From assembly GCA_002683315.1 (NCBI GenBank), contig NYTD01000325.1, positions 1 to 40,035 on the forward strand: 40,035 bases of DNA, in the 5' to 3' direction. Source of the stretch: Deltaproteobacteria bacterium (GTDB lineage: Bacteria; Myxococcota_A; UBA796). The stretch's first letter is position 1. The number at the start of each line of letters is the position of its first letter. Both the position numbers and the translations under genes were made by a program. The notes under the pieces were generated by a model that made no database searches, had not been told where the DNA came from, and saw nothing but the letters and a program-made list of their open reading frames with translations. Below are positions 37,011 to 40,035 of this stretch, piece by piece.

Positions 37011-38020
37011 AACAGAGGGCAGCCAACTGGATAGAAGAAAAGCTCAATGCACTTGAGCTACGTAGAGCCCCTTCTTTACCCAAACAGATCCATCTTTCCA
37101 TCACTGATCGCTGCTTTTTGCCATGTCTGCACTGCGATATCTGGAAGAATGATACCGTTGACTTATCTAGCGACATCTGGTTGTCTGTCATCGATCGACT
37201 AGGAAAATGGTGCGCTCCGGGATCCATTAATTTTGTTGGTGGTGAAACATTGCTCTGCAAGGATTTAGAGAACCTCATAGCACATGCAGGGAGCTATGGA
37301 TTTGAAACAAGCTTCAACACGAATGGATGGCTTGTCACCCCCAAAAGAGCGGAGGCCCTTGCCAAAGCAGGAACGAAAACAGCCTACGTTAGTCTAGATG
37401 GATATGACAAAGAAACGGTGGATCACAGTAGAGGAAGAAAAGGAAGCTATGAAAAAGCCCATGAGGCCATCTCTTTCTTTCAAAGACACCCCAACATTCA
37501 AGTCGTTATCGCAACCATTCTTCACACACAAAATGCGGACCAAATGCTCCCTATGCTAAAGTGGGCACATAAACATCATATTCAAATGGTCATCCAACCG
37601 TTGTACCAAAACTTCGGAAACAACTCATACAATCCCGATTGGTGGAAAACCTCAGATTTTTGGCCCCACGCTGGTGAACAACAAACAGAACTCTGCTCCG
37701 TGCTGGATGCGCTCATTCGAGAAAAAGAAAAAGGAATGCCTCTGCTAAATGACTCCAGACAGCTGCACGCCATGCAATTTCATTTCCAACACCCCAGTGT
37801 AGATTCTGGTCTGAGTTGTCGAGCAGGTCACAGCGACCTGAGCTTTGATCCACAAGGAAATATCCGCTTATGCTACTTTTTGGAGCCTGTTGCAACCATC
37901 TTCGAGCCAGCATCCTTTGCCGACATCTGGGCTCGTTTGGGTACACTCCGTCGACGGTGGCAAGTTTCTCGTTGTGAGCGGCACTGTAATCTACTCAACT
38001 GTAATTTTGATCACTCATGA
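37007..38020 (+). CDS. Radical SAM protein with C-terminal SPASM/twitch-like Cys motifs
   Basis: LSITDRCFLPCLHCDIW (CxxxCxxC); C-term LSCRAGHSDLSFDPQGNIRLCYF...CERHCNLLNC; ATGA overlap with upstream radical SAM gene. Confidence 0.87.
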   Translation: MKQRAANWIEEKLNALELRRAPSLPKQIHLSITDRCFLPCLHCDIWKNDTVDLSSDIWLSVIDRLGKWCAPGSINFVGGETLLCKDLENLIAHAGSYGFETSFNTNGWLVTPKRAEALAKAGTKTAYVSLDGYDKETVDHSRGRKGSYEKAHEAISFFQRHPNIQVVIATILHTQNADQMLPMLKWAHKHHIQMVIQPLYQNFGNNSYNPDWWKTSDFWPHAGEQQTELCSVLDALIREKEKGMPLLNDSRQLHAMQFHFQHPSVDSGLSCRAGHSDLSFDPQGNIRLCYFLEPVATIFEPASFADIWARLGTLRRRWQVSRCERHCNLLNCNFDHS

Positions 38021-38856
38021 ACTTATTTTATTTTTGCACAATATTTTTGTCGGGAAACAACGCATACAGTGATCCCCTCATCAAACTCTCTCTCTTAAGA
38101 GTCGAAAGTACATCACTTCAAAAAGAGATGGAATACGTGGTCTGGACTCCGACAGCACCTCCACCCAAAGGAGGATATCCACTATTGGTCATGCTTCATG
38201 GGTTGGGAGACACTGCAACAAACTGGTCTCGAACATCCGTGCCCAAAACCTATACCAAAGCCCTAGAAGAAGGCCTTGCTCCACACATTGTCATCATTCC
38301 AGATGGAGAACGGGGCTATTGGGTTGATCACATGGGAAGCAACCTACAATACGAATCGTGGGTTCTTGAGCTTATAGATATAGTAGAACAACAATACCCT
38401 ATTACAGAAGATTTGGGATTTCGAACAATCATGGGACTATCTATGGGTGCATGGGGGGCACTGAGTATTGGGTTGCGGAACCCTCACGAATTTGGACAAA
38501 TGATTGCCATGAGCCCAACCGATGTATTTATCGCTGCCGAAAAGACTCCTGCATCACCATTGTATACGATTCCTTTTGGAGATCCAGTACATGCACCATT
38601 CGTATCCTCCAAAGAACCAAGAGAATGGATTATGCGTGGTGCTGGTACCGAACAACGAATCGCATTGATCTATGGAAGCGCAGAACAAGATAAGTTTTCC
38701 AAAGGAGCAGAACGATTGATCAATACAGCAAAAGCCAACGATATTGATATCTCCGTACTGGTTGTCGATCATGGCAAACATTCATGGAAAAGTACCTGGC
38801 AACCTTCATCCTTTTTGTGGTGGATGCGTTGGCTCTCGGACATTCAAAATCCATAG
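38017..38856 (+). CDS. Putative exported esterase (alpha/beta hydrolase, esterase D/PF00756-like)
   Basis: YPLLVMLHGLGDTATNW, IVIIPDGERGYWVDHMGS, IMGLSMGAWGALSIGLRNPHEFGQMIAMSP (GxSxG), C-terminal DHGKHSWKSTW; ATGA overlap with radical SAM gene. Confidence 0.85.
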   Translation: MNLFYFCTIFLSGNNAYSDPLIKLSLLRVESTSLQKEMEYVVWTPTAPPPKGGYPLLVMLHGLGDTATNWSRTSVPKTYTKALEEGLAPHIVIIPDGERGYWVDHMGSNLQYESWVLELIDIVEQQYPITEDLGFRTIMGLSMGAWGALSIGLRNPHEFGQMIAMSPTDVFIAAEKTPASPLYTIPFGDPVHAPFVSSKEPREWIMRGAGTEQRIALIYGSAEQDKFSKGAERLINTAKANDIDISVLVVDHGKHSWKSTWQPSSFLWWMRWLSDIQNP

Positions 38857-38858
38857 CA

Positions 38859-39626
38859 TTATTCAGGAACATCATTTTCGGTGAGCCACTTGGTGAGATC
38901 TTCTCCATTCTTTTTGAGTCCATCAATCGCCTGACTTTTTGCAATATCTTCGGGAACAGAAAATTCTCCCAGAAGAATCCCAGCCCACGAAGCCGCAATC
39001 ATTTGCGTTTCTCCAGATGACGTAGGAAGCGCAGCACCAATATAGAAATTTGCCGTCATGTTTGCCCAATCTGCACTACTTTCTGCATCACCATCCATCC
39101 AGCTTCGCTGTACAAATGCCATGCCCTCACCATACTCAATCCATCGCAGTTCATTGATATACCGACTAAGCATTTCCACTCCAAAGGGTAAGCTGGATTC
39201 GATCGTCGATCGAAAACGGAATGTTGGACACTCTTGAGCAAGAAAACACTCAAGTTCACTTAGATGTTCTCGTTCATAAGAGATATAATTTGCGGTATAT
39301 ACCTCCGCTCCGTTCACAGCCGTATTGCAGTATGCAATATTTCGAGAAGAAAAAGGAACGGTGTACTGAACAGCGACACCATATAGATCCGGATCTTCTA
39401 TAAAGCTCTCTGGAGTAGAGTCCAGCGCTTCTTGAGAAAGCTGTTTGACGGTAAAGCCTTCCCTTAGCTCTGCTTCATTTTCCTGTGCAAAGAGATACAT
39501 ATTGTCAAGTCCTGCCCGCAATGAAGCATCTTCTTCATCCATGGTATGTACAAATACATAAGAGAGCAGATCATTGAGATCTTCAGGTGCTTCAATCGGT
39601 GCAGAACAAGCAAACAAAAAAATCAT
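38859..39626 (-). CDS. Hypothetical lipoprotein
   Basis: MIFLFAC-SAPIEAPEDL; GAGGAAGAG ribosome-binding region immediately upstream; no in-frame ATG/GTG/TTG upstream before a stop. Confidence 0.7.
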   Translation of the reverse strand: MIFLFACSAPIEAPEDLNDLLSYVFVHTMDEEDASLRAGLDNMYLFAQENEAELREGFTVKQLSQEALDSTPESFIEDPDLYGVAVQYTVPFSSRNIAYCNTAVNGAEVYTANYISYEREHLSELECFLAQECPTFRFRSTIESSLPFGVEMLSRYINELRWIEYGEGMAFVQRSWMDGDAESSADWANMTANFYIGAALPTSSGETQMIAASWAGILLGEFSVPEDIAKSQAIDGLKKNGEDLTKWLTENDVPE

Positions 39627-39695
39627 ACTCTTCCTCTTACAATCATACGTCTAACAAGATTGTATCATGAAAATATGCAAAGGGAGAATTACCAC

Positions 39696-40035
39696 TCAGC
39701 GCACGCCTACGATTTTATGTGTTTGTAAACTCAACTTCCACTGTGGATTTTGTAAACAGTATTCCAACGTTTGTTGAAGATATTCGTTGTTTTTCTCTGT
39801 TGCCATCGGCTGTATAAAGAAATGCATGAAATCAAGCTGGGTAAAATGAGAAGGAGACATCTCTTCTTCTATTTGAGGATACACAAGCTTTAATTCATGT
39901 CCAAATGTTTGTACAAGAGAAGTTCTGGGCTTGGGACTCACGCAAATCCAGTCTATGCCATCGGGAACTTGTCGGGTTCCATTGGTTTCGACGCCCACTT
40001 CAAAACCTCGTTCGTGACAGGATTGCACGAGTTTA
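39696..40035 (-). CDS. queE: 7-carboxy-7-deazaguanine synthase, C-terminal part (gene runs off the right edge)
   Basis: VGVETNGTRQVPDGIDWICVSPKPRTSL...FIQPMA...CLQNPQWKLSLQTHKIVGVR matches the QueE C-terminus. Confidence 0.85.
   Translation of the reverse strand, partial: KLVQSCHERGFEVGVETNGTRQVPDGIDWICVSPKPRTSLVQTFGHELKLVYPQIEEEMSPSHFTQLDFMHFFIQPMATEKNNEYLQQTLEYCLQNPQWKLSLQTHKIVGVR

Overview
The window is AT-rich and dominated by accessory, cell-surface genes from what looks like a Myxococcota/Bradymonadota-like ('deltaproteobacterial') lineage; that assignment is inference from domain content. Left edge: an orphan Ser/Thr protein kinase and a single-stranded DNA-binding protein followed by a clear rho-independent terminator. 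About 1.9-13.2 kb (+) is a tightly packed, probably single operon. It encodes short lipoproteins, a CxxCH (DUF1549/DUF1588-like) lipoprotein, a Tat-exported DUF1501 protein, a small c-type cytochrome-like lipoprotein, and two paralogous ASH + MopE-repeat + beta-helix lipoproteins. Those two paralogs flank a beta-helix protein with a MYXO-CTERM-like tail. About 13.3-24.4 kb (-) holds four large lipoproteins built from MopE-type (DxDGDG...DCDD...DNDCDG) or Ig/PKD-like repeats, each with a different C-terminal 'head' (C-type lectin, fibrinogen-like, ALK/LTK-like Gly-rich, beta-helix plus an unknown domain). A further such protein, with FG-GAP repeats, lies at 32.5-35.4 kb. Between them are MscS, a PDZ-TlpA-like protein, urate catabolism genes (uraH, uraD, puuD), a divergent malate synthase, and an alpha/beta-hydrolase-like ORF. 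The right end has a lipoprotein + two radical SAM + esterase operon, another lipoprotein, and the C-terminal part of queE. The best novel-system candidates are (a) the modular surface-lipoprotein array with reciprocal domain nesting and (b) the twin radical-SAM/esterase/lipoprotein operon. No tRNA, rRNA, CRISPR array or transposon was recognised. All family calls are by eye; no database search was run.
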